Below are positions 1 to 6,083 of a DNA stretch of 9,612 bases, in pieces; the stretch's first letter is position 1; the number at the start of each line of letters is the position of its first letter. The stretch is from Gammaproteobacteria bacterium (GTDB taxonomy: Bacteria > Pseudomonadota > Gammaproteobacteria > SZUA-229): positions 1 to 9,612 of the forward strand of contig WTCC01000128.1 in the NCBI GenBank assembly GCA_013138755.1, in the 5' to 3' direction. The translations under genes and the position numbers were made by a program. Below the pieces are notes generated by a model that saw only the letters and a program-made list of their open reading frames with translations, was not told where the DNA came from and made no database searches.

Positions 1-123
1 TTGTTACTAAAAGATTCAGAATATATAACGAAGAAAATGTACGAAAATATACAACCAGATATAAGTGAGTTGATAAAGATACTTACAGCAAGCATAAATA
101 CAGCTAAGAAAAAGAAGCAATGA
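1..123 (+). CDS. S23-type four-helix-bundle protein, C-terminal 40 residues (5' end outside window)
   Basis: The reading frame is open from the first base and ends at TGA 121-123, so this is the tail of a longer gene; the initial TTG is only the window edge. The visible 40 residues are two amphipathic stretches, a [13 protein letters not shown] segment followed by [19 protein letters not shown]. This matches the last part of the S23 / 23S-rRNA-intervening-sequence / four-helix-bundle family, where a short (G/E)Y(I/L) turn leads into a final helix ending in a Lys-rich tail. The family is about 115-130 residues, is related to the Avd accessory protein of diversity-generating retroelements, and has no settled function outside that setting. 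All six isoleucines use ATA and only 33 of the first 120 bases are G or C, unlike the genes that follow, which suggests acquisition. Heptamer repeats begin 3 bases after the stop. The family call rests on recalled family patterns, not a search. Confidence 0.72.
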   Translation: MLLKDSEYITKKMYENIQPDISELIKILTASINTAKKKKQ

Positions 124-126
124 AAA

Positions 127-161
127 ACTATTCACTATTAACTATTCGTTATTCACTGTCG
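127..161 (+). repeat. Degenerate 7-bp tandem repeat (ACTATTC type), five units
   Basis: Five consecutive heptamers can be read in one phase: ACTATTC (127-133), ACTATTA (134-140), ACTATTC (141-147), GTTATTC (148-154) and ACTGTCG (155-161). The first four differ from ACTATTC by at most one base. The fifth keeps ACT and drifts towards the ACTGCCA unit seen at 9317-9365. The row fills the space between the S23 stop codon and the hisG start codon at 164. The region contains no Shine-Dalgarno-like purine run. Confidence 0.85.
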
Positions 162-163
162 TT

Positions 164-787
164 ATGATTACCATCGCTCTCTCAAAAGGAAGAATCTACA
201 AAGAAACGCTCCCTCTATTAGCCGCCGCCGATATCGTGCCTGCTGATGATCCTGATAAAAGCCGTAAGTTAATTCTCGATACCAATCATGATGACGTGAA
301 GTTAGTGATTATCCGAGCCACCGATGTGCCTACTTATGTGCAGTTTGGTGCAGCTGATCTAGGTGTTGCAGGTAAAGATGTGTTACTTGAGCATGGCGGT
401 GAAGGTTTGTATGAGCCGTTGGACCTTAAGATAGCCAAGTGCAAATTAATGACTGCAGGTCTGATTGAGCCAAAGCCAAGAGTTAGCGGACGTCTGCGTG
501 TGGCGACTAAGTTCACCAATGTTGCTAAACGTTATTTTGAATCACGCGGTGAGCAGATCGAGCTGATCAAACTTTATGGATCAATGGAGTTGGGCCCAAT
601 TGTTGGTCTGTCAGATTTAATTGTTGATGTTGTCGATACGGGTAATACGTTAAAGGCCAACGGTTTAAAGCCTGTCGACCACATCGCTGACATCAGTTCG
701 CGTCTGGTCGTTAACAAAGCGTCTATGAAAATGAAACACGAAAAAATCAGTGCTATCATCGATCAGATCAGCGCTGCTGTTGCATAA
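164..787 (+). CDS. hisG: ATP phosphoribosyltransferase, catalytic subunit (short form)
   Basis: HisG catalyses the first step of histidine synthesis, condensing ATP with PRPP to phosphoribosyl-ATP in the cytosol. The protein is 207 residues, the size of the short form, which lacks the C-terminal regulatory domain and needs the HisS-like partner HisZ; hisZ is not in this window. Visible features are the N-terminal IALSKGR strand (4-10), [13 protein letters not shown] (64-76) and the PRPP-binding loop [13 protein letters not shown] (151-163). The ATG at 164 gives the usual family N-terminus. It has no recognisable Shine-Dalgarno sequence, because heptamer repeats occupy the leader up to 2 bases before it. 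hisD follows after 23 bp, so the two are probably co-transcribed. The promoter must lie upstream of the window or within the inserted sequence. Confidence 0.97.
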   Translation: MITIALSKGRIYKETLPLLAAADIVPADDPDKSRKLILDTNHDDVKLVIIRATDVPTYVQFGAADLGVAGKDVLLEHGGEGLYEPLDLKIAKCKLMTAGLIEPKPRVSGRLRVATKFTNVAKRYFESRGEQIELIKLYGSMELGPIVGLSDLIVDVVDTGNTLKANGLKPVDHIADISSRLVVNKASMKMKHEKISAIIDQISAAVA

Positions 788-810
788 TTACTGTTGTTAG
801 TTTCTCTAGT

Positions 811-2112
811 ATGTTAAATATTTCCTCATTAAGTTATTCCGACGCTAATTTTTACCAGCAGTTAGATAAATTGCTTGCGTGGGAAGCCAGTATCGATGGT
901 GACATCGCTAAGATTGTTGCGGATATTCTTATCGATGTGAAAAAACGCGGTAACGCGGCTGTTATCGAATACACTAACAAGTTCGATCGTATGTCTTTAG
1001 CGGATGCGAGTGAGTTCGAGCTAAATAAAGAGCAATTACAACAGGCATTAGACTCGATTGGTGACGAGCAGCGTGAAGCTCTGGAAACAGCAGCGCAACG
1101 TATACGAGATTATGCAGAACATCAGAAGCTAGAGTCCTGGTCATTTACTGAAGCAGATGGAACGATATTAGGACAGAGCATTAATCCGATGGATCGTGTG
1201 GGTCTGTATGTGCCCGGTGGTAAAGCGGCTTATCCTTCTTCTGTCTTGATGAATGCGATTCCAGCAAAAGTTGCCGGTGTTCCTGAGTTGATCATGGTGG
1301 TGCCGACGCCTGATGGTGAAGTGAATCAACTAGTCATGGCAGCTGCAGCGGTCGCAGGTGTTGACCGTGTGTTTACTATCGGCGGTGCACAGGCCGTAGC
1401 GGCGCTTGCATACGGCACAGAGACAGTGCCAAAGGTCGATAAGATTACCGGCCCTGGTAATTCCTTTGTAGCGACGGCTAAGCGCATGGTATTTGGTGTT
1501 GTTGGTATCGATATGATTGCCGGCCCGTCAGAAATTCTGGTGGTCTGTGATGGAAAAACAGACCCTGACTGGATTGCGATGGATCTGTTTTCACAGGCAG
1601 AGCATGATGAAGAAGCGCAATCTATTTTAATCTGCCCAGACGAAGACTTTATTGAGCAAGTTAAGCAGAGCATCGAGCGTTTACTCGAAGAGATGCCACG
1701 AAAAGATATCATCCGAACGTCACTGGAAAATCGAGCCATTATTATCTCTGTGACAGATATGGAGCAAGCGATAGAAGTTGCTAATCATATTGCGCCTGAA
1801 CATCTGGAATTATCTGTTGATGATGCTGAAGCTTGGGCTAAGAAAATTCGCCACGCGGGGGCTATATTTATGGGGCGTTATACCGCTGAGGCTTTAGGCG
1901 ATTATTGCGCAGGTCCAAATCACGTTTTACCGACGTCAGGTACCGCACGTTTTTCGTCGCCTCTAGGTGTGTATGATTTTCAAAAACGCACGAGTTTGAT
2001 CGGCTGTTCAGCTGATGGTGCTTCTGAGTTAGGAAAAACGGCATCTATACTGGCGCATGGTGAAGGTTTAACTGCGCATGCTCGCTCAGCAGAGTATCGT
2101 ATTAAGAAGTAA
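811..2112 (+). CDS. hisD: Histidinol dehydrogenase
   Basis: HisD performs the last two steps of histidine synthesis, the NAD-dependent four-electron oxidation of histidinol to histidine, as a zinc-dependent cytosolic dimer. The 433-residue length is normal for the family. Landmarks in order are [18 protein letters not shown] (131-148), KITGPGN (211-217), DMIAGPSEI (234-242), [10 protein letters not shown] (261-270), APEHLEL (328-334), [13 protein letters not shown] (363-375) and EGLTAHARS (418-426). By alignment to the E. coli enzyme the zinc ligands would be Q262, H265, D364 and H423, and the catalytic pair E330/H331; all are present. The ATG at 811 fits the family N-terminus, but the preceding bases show no clear ribosome binding site. 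It lies 23 bp after hisG, and a strong terminator follows 36 bp after its stop. Confidence 0.98.
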   Translation: MLNISSLSYSDANFYQQLDKLLAWEASIDGDIAKIVADILIDVKKRGNAAVIEYTNKFDRMSLADASEFELNKEQLQQALDSIGDEQREALETAAQRIRDYAEHQKLESWSFTEADGTILGQSINPMDRVGLYVPGGKAAYPSSVLMNAIPAKVAGVPELIMVVPTPDGEVNQLVMAAAAVAGVDRVFTIGGAQAVAALAYGTETVPKVDKITGPGNSFVATAKRMVFGVVGIDMIAGPSEILVVCDGKTDPDWIAMDLFSQAEHDEEAQSILICPDEDFIEQVKQSIERLLEEMPRKDIIRTSLENRAIIISVTDMEQAIEVANHIAPEHLELSVDDAEAWAKKIRHAGAIFMGRYTAEALGDYCAGPNHVLPTSGTARFSSPLGVYDFQKRTSLIGCSADGASELGKTASILAHGEGLTAHARSAEYRIKK

Positions 2113-2148
2113 CGTCTTATTTCATTGCAATCGCTTCCACATATTTAT

Positions 2149-2178
2149 AAAAAAGCCCGCTGATCAGCGGGCTTTTTT
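2149..2178. terminator. Bidirectional rho-independent terminator between hisD and the hsp20 gene
   Basis: The 30 bases form a perfect palindrome: six A, GCCCGC, TGATCA, GCGGGC, six T. The G+C-rich stem with a T run on each strand can terminate hisD on the + strand and the convergent small heat-shock gene on the - strand. It therefore marks the end of the hisGD transcript and makes readthrough into hisC unlikely. Confidence 0.95.
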
Positions 2179-2222
2179 AGTTGAGGAATTAATGTTTTAT
2201 TTCAATCCTTCGTGTCTCTATA

Positions 2223-2663
2223 TCAATGTTTCACTTCTATACGGCGTGAAACGGCAACCTCTTGTTTTGGAATAGTGATGCGTAAAACACCGTGCTCCGA
2301 CTTTGCTTCTATCTTATCGGCATCGGCACTGTCTGGCAGTGTGAAGCGTCGATAAAATTGACCGTTTTGCCTTTCGACGCGGCGATAGTTTTCACCTTCT
2401 TCAACGCTCTCAGCATTGCGCTCACCTTTTATGGTCAGCACGCCTTTTTCCATAGAGATATCGATGTTATCAGGGTTAACACCAGGTATATCGGCTAACA
2501 GGGTAAATGCTTTGTCGTTTTCGCTGATATCAACAGATGGTGTCCAGTTAGCTGTTGCTACCGAAGCATCATCGCTGTAGTTATTGTTAAGTGCAGGGTC
2601 GTAAAGTTCGCGTTGCAAGTTATTTAATAAATTCCACGGATTGTTGTATCGTACTAAGCTCAT
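2223..2663 (-). CDS. Small heat-shock protein, Hsp20/alpha-crystallin family
   Basis: This is a 146-residue ATP-independent holdase of the Hsp20 family, which binds unfolding proteins in the cytosol as large oligomers. The N-terminal arm (1-38) is variable, with a W-N-L-L motif at 10-13 and an N/D-rich run. The alpha-crystallin domain spans about 40-133, from the start W-T-P-S-V-D-I to the signature GVLRITIP (125-132). The C-terminal I-x-V motif (I142, V144) is the usual inter-dimer anchor. The start is well supported by AGGAGGT (plus-strand 2671-2677) seven bases before ATG. The gene points against hisD and hisC and sits between them, so it is its own transcription unit, with a heat-shock-like -35 upstream and the palindromic terminator downstream. 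It resembles the general bacterial class more than IbpA/IbpB, so I give no symbol. Confidence 0.96.
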   Translation of the reverse strand: MSLVRYNNPWNLLNNLQRELYDPALNNNYSDDASVATANWTPSVDISENDKAFTLLADIPGVNPDNIDISMEKGVLTIKGERNAESVEEGENYRRVERQNGQFYRRFTLPDSADADKIEAKSEHGVLRITIPKQEVAVSRRIEVKH

Positions 2664-2702
2664 GATAATGACCTCCTATAAAGTATTTGTTTCTGTTAAT
2701 TA

Positions 2703-2730
2703 ATCTGTAGATATAATTTTTTATTTCAAG
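2703..2730 (-). promoter_or_regulatory. Candidate heat-shock (sigma-32) promoter for the hsp20 gene
   Basis: On the - strand CTTGAAA (2730-2724) matches the sigma-32 -35 consensus exactly. Thirteen bases later CTACAGAT (2710-2703) matches CCCCATNT at only four fixed positions. Distance and orientation suit the Hsp20 gene, whose start codon is at 2663. The -35 is convincing and the -10 is weak. A housekeeping promoter in this A+T-rich leader is not excluded. Confidence 0.42.
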
Positions 2731-2817
2731 GTTAAAGATATAAATTTTTTAATCTATGGATGTTATACGGCACCGAGTTCTGTGGAGAAGTTGTTTTTAT
2801 TCTTGTGTTACAAAACG

Positions 2818-2823
2818 TATAAT
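2818..2823 (+). promoter_or_regulatory. Candidate -10 box (TATAAT) for hisC
   Basis: A perfect TATAAT lies 28 bases before the hisC start codon. No good TTGACA-like -35 occurs at 16-18 bp; the nearest TTG-containing hexamer (TTGTTT, 2791-2796) would give a 21-bp spacer. A separate promoter is expected, because hisC is cut off from hisGD by a terminator and an opposing gene. Confidence 0.45.
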
Positions 2824-2851
2824 ACTTGCTGATTAGATATTCGAGAAAGAT

Positions 2852-3958
2852 GTGTTAGAGAAATCATTAAACTGGATTCGCCCAGTTATCAAGGAAATCC
2901 AGGCTTATCACGTGGCAGATGCCAGTGGTCTAATTAAGTTAGACGCGATGGAAAACCCATATCAGTTACCTGATGACTTGAAATCTAAGCTACAAGTTGA
3001 ATTGAGTAAGGCAGATCTCAACCGTTACCCGGATCCTTCGGCGAGTCGATTGCGCGAAAAACTTTCACAGGTAATGCAAGTCCCTGCAGGTAAGTCTATC
3101 GTGTTGGGCAATGGTTCCGACGAGTTGATACAGATGCTCGCGATGGCGGTCGCTGATCATGAAGGTGATAACGATGTCTGTTTGATGTCGTTTGACCCTG
3201 GGTTCGTCATGTATAAAATGATCGCGGCTTTCGTAGGTCTGGAATATGTTGGTGTTCCTCTGCGTGATGATTTTACGATCGACATGGAAAAGACTCGTCG
3301 ATCGATTCAGCAGAACAGTCCAGCCATTATATTTGTCGCATACCCTAATAATCCGTCAGCAAATTGTTACAGCGAAAAAGACATCGAAGAGATTATTGCT
3401 TTAGCTCCTGGCATGGTCGTATTGGATGAAGCGTATCACCCATTTGCGCAATCGAGTTTTATGGACCGTCTAACACGATATGATAATTTATTGGTAATGC
3501 GTACAGTATCTAAAATGGGTCTGGCAGGTTTGAGGATGGGATTGCTATGTGGTCATCCAGACATCATTAGAGAGATCGATAAGATACGATTACCTTATAA
3601 TATAAATGTATTGACACAGATCTCTGCAGAGTTTGTATTGGATAATGTTGAGGTTTTAAATCAGCAGGCGAAACTAATTCGTGACGAACGAGAACTGTTG
3701 ATGACGAAGATGAGCGCGATGTCTGGTTTGCAAGTTTTCCCAAGCCAGGCGAATTTTATTTTGTTTAGAGTATTGAATGGAGAGGGTGCTGAAAGCGCTA
3801 ACGATGTTTTTGACAGTATAAAAAAATCAGGTGTGCTCATAAAAAACATGAAAGCTGATACGGGTCTTTTGAAGGATTGTTTACGAGTGACTGTTGGTTC
3901 TCCAGAAGAAAATCAGGCGTTTGTATCAGCACTATCGAAAGCAATGAATATCAGATAA
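2852..3958 (+). CDS. hisC: Histidinol-phosphate aminotransferase
   Basis: HisC transfers an amino group from glutamate to imidazole-acetol phosphate, giving histidinol phosphate; it is a PLP-dependent fold-type I enzyme of the cytosol. The 368-residue length is normal. Visible motifs are KLDAMENPY (29-37), NRYPDPSA (57-64), GNGSDELI (86-93), YPNNPS (164-169, N166 contacting PLP), DEAY (192-195, D192), the PLP lysine K221 in TVSKMGLAGLRMG, R228, and R345 in CLRVTVG for the substrate carboxylate or phosphate. The start is GTG at 2852: the frame is closed upstream by TAG at 2834-2836 and no ATG is available. The purine run GAGAAAGA (2843-2850) directly before it is close for a ribosome binding site. 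The gene converges on the degS-type gene with 76 bp between stops, where I see no clear terminator. In relatives hisC directly follows hisD; here hsp20 separates them. Confidence 0.96.
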   Translation: MLEKSLNWIRPVIKEIQAYHVADASGLIKLDAMENPYQLPDDLKSKLQVELSKADLNRYPDPSASRLREKLSQVMQVPAGKSIVLGNGSDELIQMLAMAVADHEGDNDVCLMSFDPGFVMYKMIAAFVGLEYVGVPLRDDFTIDMEKTRRSIQQNSPAIIFVAYPNNPSANCYSEKDIEEIIALAPGMVVLDEAYHPFAQSSFMDRLTRYDNLLVMRTVSKMGLAGLRMGLLCGHPDIIREIDKIRLPYNINVLTQISAEFVLDNVEVLNQQAKLIRDERELLMTKMSAMSGLQVFPSQANFILFRVLNGEGAESANDVFDSIKKSGVLIKNMKADTGLLKDCLRVTVGSPEENQAFVSALSKAMNIR

Positions 3959-4034
3959 CGTATTTTGTCGTCATCGTATATGCTATTTCAATTGCGCAAG
4001 ATATTGTTGTAAAGATGTAAAACCTGAGGGCTAT

Positions 4035-5222
4035 TTATTTTTCCCCATCATTGATGATGCGTTGGCGGCTCATTAACGGTCTCTGTCCTAAGATGGCTGT
4101 CGTAACAAAACTTTGTCGTCGTCGAATGCCATCGATTAAAAATTTGTCACCAGGCCTTCCGGCGGCAATCAAGTTTATGATGTCATTTGTGCTAATAATT
4201 TCTTGGCGGTTAATCGAAGTGATGATGTCTCCACTCATTAAGCCGGCATAATATCCCGGGCCGTTTTTATCAACATTGGTAATCAAAATACCGTGCATGG
4301 AATCTAATTCAACAGAACGTAATATCTGCGGTGTCAATTCCTGTCCTTCAACGCCCAACCATCCGCGTACGACGGTACCGTTCGCAATAATCTGTTCGGC
4401 CACCTGTTGAGCAAGGTCAATCGGTATGGAAAAGCTGATACCTTGATAGTTGCCAGTACTGGAGTAAATGTTTGAATTGATGCCGACGATTTCGCCATCC
4501 ACATTGATCAGTGCGCCGCCAGAGTTTCCGGGATTGATCGCTGCGTCGGTTTGGATAAAGTCTTCGTAAGTGTTCTGAGAGACCCTGGTCCTACCCGTTG
4601 CGCTAACGATGCCCTGTGTAACGGTCTGTCCAATTGCAAAAGGATCGCCGATTGCTAGTACGATGTCTCCGACTCTCAATTTGGTTACATCAGCGATGCT
4701 GAGTGCAGGTAGATCTTTTAAATCTATCTTTAATACGGCTAGATCAGTGTCCGGGTCTGTACCGATCAGTTCAGCGACGGCAACCCGTCCATCATTCAAT
4801 CTAACGCGTACTTCGTCTCGATTCGAAATAACGTGATAATTGGTCAGGATATATCCGCTCTTTTTAATGATTACGCCCGAACCAGAACCAGTTTCAGCTT
4901 TTTTTCTGGGACGATGTGGTGATTTTTTGCTTAAAAACCGTTGGATGACATCTTCAGAAGCGTTTTCATCAGGATCTGGATCTACCCAGTTTATCGTTTG
5001 TATGCTGACGACAGCCGGTGCAGCTCGCATGACGGCATCGGCGTATCCACTGTGCTTGCTTTGAGGGGGCTTTTTCACGCTTAATGCATGGTCCTGAGTG
5101 CCTTTGTTCTGGTTTATTGTCAGACTGATATCACCGCGAGCAAGTAAAATAATCAGGCCGAAAAAAACGCCAATCAGTAGCCAGGAGAAAAAATACAGAA
5201 AAGAGCGCTTGTGTTTTTGCAT
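4035..5222 (-). CDS. degS: DegS/AlgW-type membrane-anchored periplasmic serine protease
   Basis: This is a trypsin-fold HtrA-family protease that senses misfolded outer-membrane proteins and starts cleavage of the sigma-E/AlgU anti-sigma factor (RseA or MucA in known systems). The 395-residue protein has one membrane helix near the N-terminus (about 8-28), a linker and a protease domain (about 60-275). The catalytic triad is H130 (TNYHV), D160 (DTDLAVLK) and S234 (GNSGG). A single PDZ domain follows (about 288-380), starting at RGWLG. One PDZ plus a membrane anchor separates DegS/AlgW from DegP/DegQ, which are soluble with two PDZ domains. A charged loop at 81-108 (acidic, then Lys/Arg-rich) precedes the GSGSGVII strand. 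The position after hisC matches algW in Pseudomonas. No strong ribosome binding site is visible before ATG 5222. Which anti-sigma factor it cuts cannot be seen here. Confidence 0.93.
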   Translation of the reverse strand: MQKHKRSFLYFFSWLLIGVFFGLIILLARGDISLTINQNKGTQDHALSVKKPPQSKHSGYADAVMRAAPAVVSIQTINWVDPDPDENASEDVIQRFLSKKSPHRPRKKAETGSGSGVIIKKSGYILTNYHVISNRDEVRVRLNDGRVAVAELIGTDPDTDLAVLKIDLKDLPALSIADVTKLRVGDIVLAIGDPFAIGQTVTQGIVSATGRTRVSQNTYEDFIQTDAAINPGNSGGALINVDGEIVGINSNIYSSTGNYQGISFSIPIDLAQQVAEQIIANGTVVRGWLGVEGQELTPQILRSVELDSMHGILITNVDKNGPGYYAGLMSGDIITSINRQEIISTNDIINLIAAGRPGDKFLIDGIRRRQSFVTTAILGQRPLMSRQRIINDGEK

Positions 5223-5256
5223 GAAATTATTATATCTCTTTGTTTTCTTTATGTTT

Positions 5257-5284
5257 ATTATATTAAACTTGGCTAAAATGCTAA
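5257..5284 (-). promoter_or_regulatory. Candidate sigma-70 promoter for the degS gene
   Basis: On the - strand TTAGCA (5284-5279) and TATAAT (5262-5257) are separated by 16 bp. The -10 is perfect and the -35 matches four of six. The expected start point lies roughly 30 bases before the degS start codon. A second TATAAT lies just before the start codon but lacks a -35. The site overlaps the candidate pet promoter on the other strand. Confidence 0.4.
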
Positions 5285-5297
5285 TTTACGCTATTCT
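5269..5297 (+). promoter_or_regulatory. Candidate sigma-70 promoter for petABC
   Basis: TTGGCT (5269-5274) and TATTCT (5292-5297) are separated by exactly 17 bp, each matching consensus at four of six positions. This would give a leader of about 180 bases before petA. It is the best-spaced candidate I found in the 5223-5486 interval, but it is not strong. The rest of that interval shows no gene I can support. A possible FNR-like half-site lies at 5429-5433. Confidence 0.35.
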
Positions 5298-5486
5298 ATG
5301 CGCCGCTTGCAACCGGTACGTTCCTGTTTTACATGTGGATTTGTGTAAAAACAAGTCGAATCACAGCGATTACTGAAGAAGGGACGTAAGCCAGGTTGTG
5401 TGAATTAATCAGTGTGAGCAGAATTAATTTGATGTTTGTCACTGACTTCAAACAGAATTTTTATTTAATATTTGGAGATATCCAAT

Positions 5487-6083
5487 ATGTCTACTAACAA
5501 TGTAGATACAGGCCGACGTCGTTTTCTGGTGGCATCCACTTCAGTGGTTGCAGCAGTAGGTGCTGGTTTTGTAGCGGTTCCATTTTTATCCTCGTGGATG
5601 CCTAGCGAAAGAGCAAAGAATGCGGGTGCTCCCGTAGAAGTTGACATCAGCAAGCTAGAAGAAGGTCGTCTGATGATCGTCGAGTGGCAGAGTAAGCCAG
5701 TCTGGATTGTTAAGCGTTCAGCTAAAGCACTTTCTGATCTTGTCACGCTTGATGACAAGCTTCGTGACCCTGCTTCTGAGAATATTGATCAACAGCCGGA
5801 GTATGCGCAAAACGCAAACCGTTCTATCAAGCCGGAAATTGCAGTGATTGTTGGTATATGCACGCATCTAGGCTGTTCGCCAACTTTTCGCCCAGATATC
5901 GCAGCAGTAGATCTGGGGGCTGATTGGTTGGGTGGTTTCTTCTGTCCTTGTCATAGTTCTAAATTTGATCTGGCTGGCCGTGTTTACCAGGGTGTACCTG
6001 CACCAACAAATCTGGTTGTACCACCGCATAAATATTTAAGTGACAACGTCATAGTGATTGGTGTTGATGGGGAGGCTGCGTAA
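5487..6083 (+). CDS. petA: Ubiquinol-cytochrome c reductase, Rieske iron-sulfur subunit
   Basis: The Rieske protein takes the first electron from ubiquinol at the Qo site of the bc1 complex and passes it to cytochrome c1. The 198-residue protein has a twin-arginine N-terminus (GRRRFLVAST, 9-18) followed by a hydrophobic anchor (about 13-36), which fits Tat export with the signal kept as the membrane anchor. The soluble cluster domain carries CTHLGC (125-130) and CPCHSS (153-158). The 2Fe-2S ligands are C125, H127, C153 and H156, with C130-C155 as the stabilising disulfide. I chose ATG 5487 because GGAG (5474-5477) sits nine bases before it. A TTG at 5472 would add five residues but overlaps that site. 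The stop shares one base with the petB start (TAATG), so translation is probably coupled. Confidence 0.97.
   Translation: MSTNNVDTGRRRFLVASTSVVAAVGAGFVAVPFLSSWMPSERAKNAGAPVEVDISKLEEGRLMIVEWQSKPVWIVKRSAKALSDLVTLDDKLRDPASENIDQQPEYAQNANRSIKPEIAVIVGICTHLGCSPTFRPDIAAVDLGADWLGGFFCPCHSSKFDLAGRVYQGVPAPTNLVVPPHKYLSDNVIVIGVDGEAA

Noticed and set aside
1326..1739. 137-codon open frame on the - strand inside hisD
   Set aside because: It lies wholly within a well-conserved hisD, and its low-complexity Ser/Thr/Ala-rich translation resembles no family I know; it is a shadow of hisD.
3959..4034. Terminator between convergent hisC and degS
   Set aside because: Only a short TTGCGCAA palindrome is visible, with no T run; not enough to call.
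5098..5376. 92-codon + strand frame across the degS start and the intergenic region
   Set aside because: Most of it is antisense to the DegS membrane anchor, with no ribosome binding site and no family resemblance. The intergenic tail from ATG 5278 is too short to support.
5300..5420. Possible remnant of ribosomal protein genes (rplM-rpsI) before petA
   Set aside because: Reading all + frames I found only short Lys/Arg-containing fragments with no convincing match to L13 or S9 sequence.
5472..5486. TTG at 5472 as petA start
   Set aside because: It would use the GGAG at 5474-5477 as coding sequence; ATG 5487 has that site at correct spacing and gives the usual Tat-type N-terminus.
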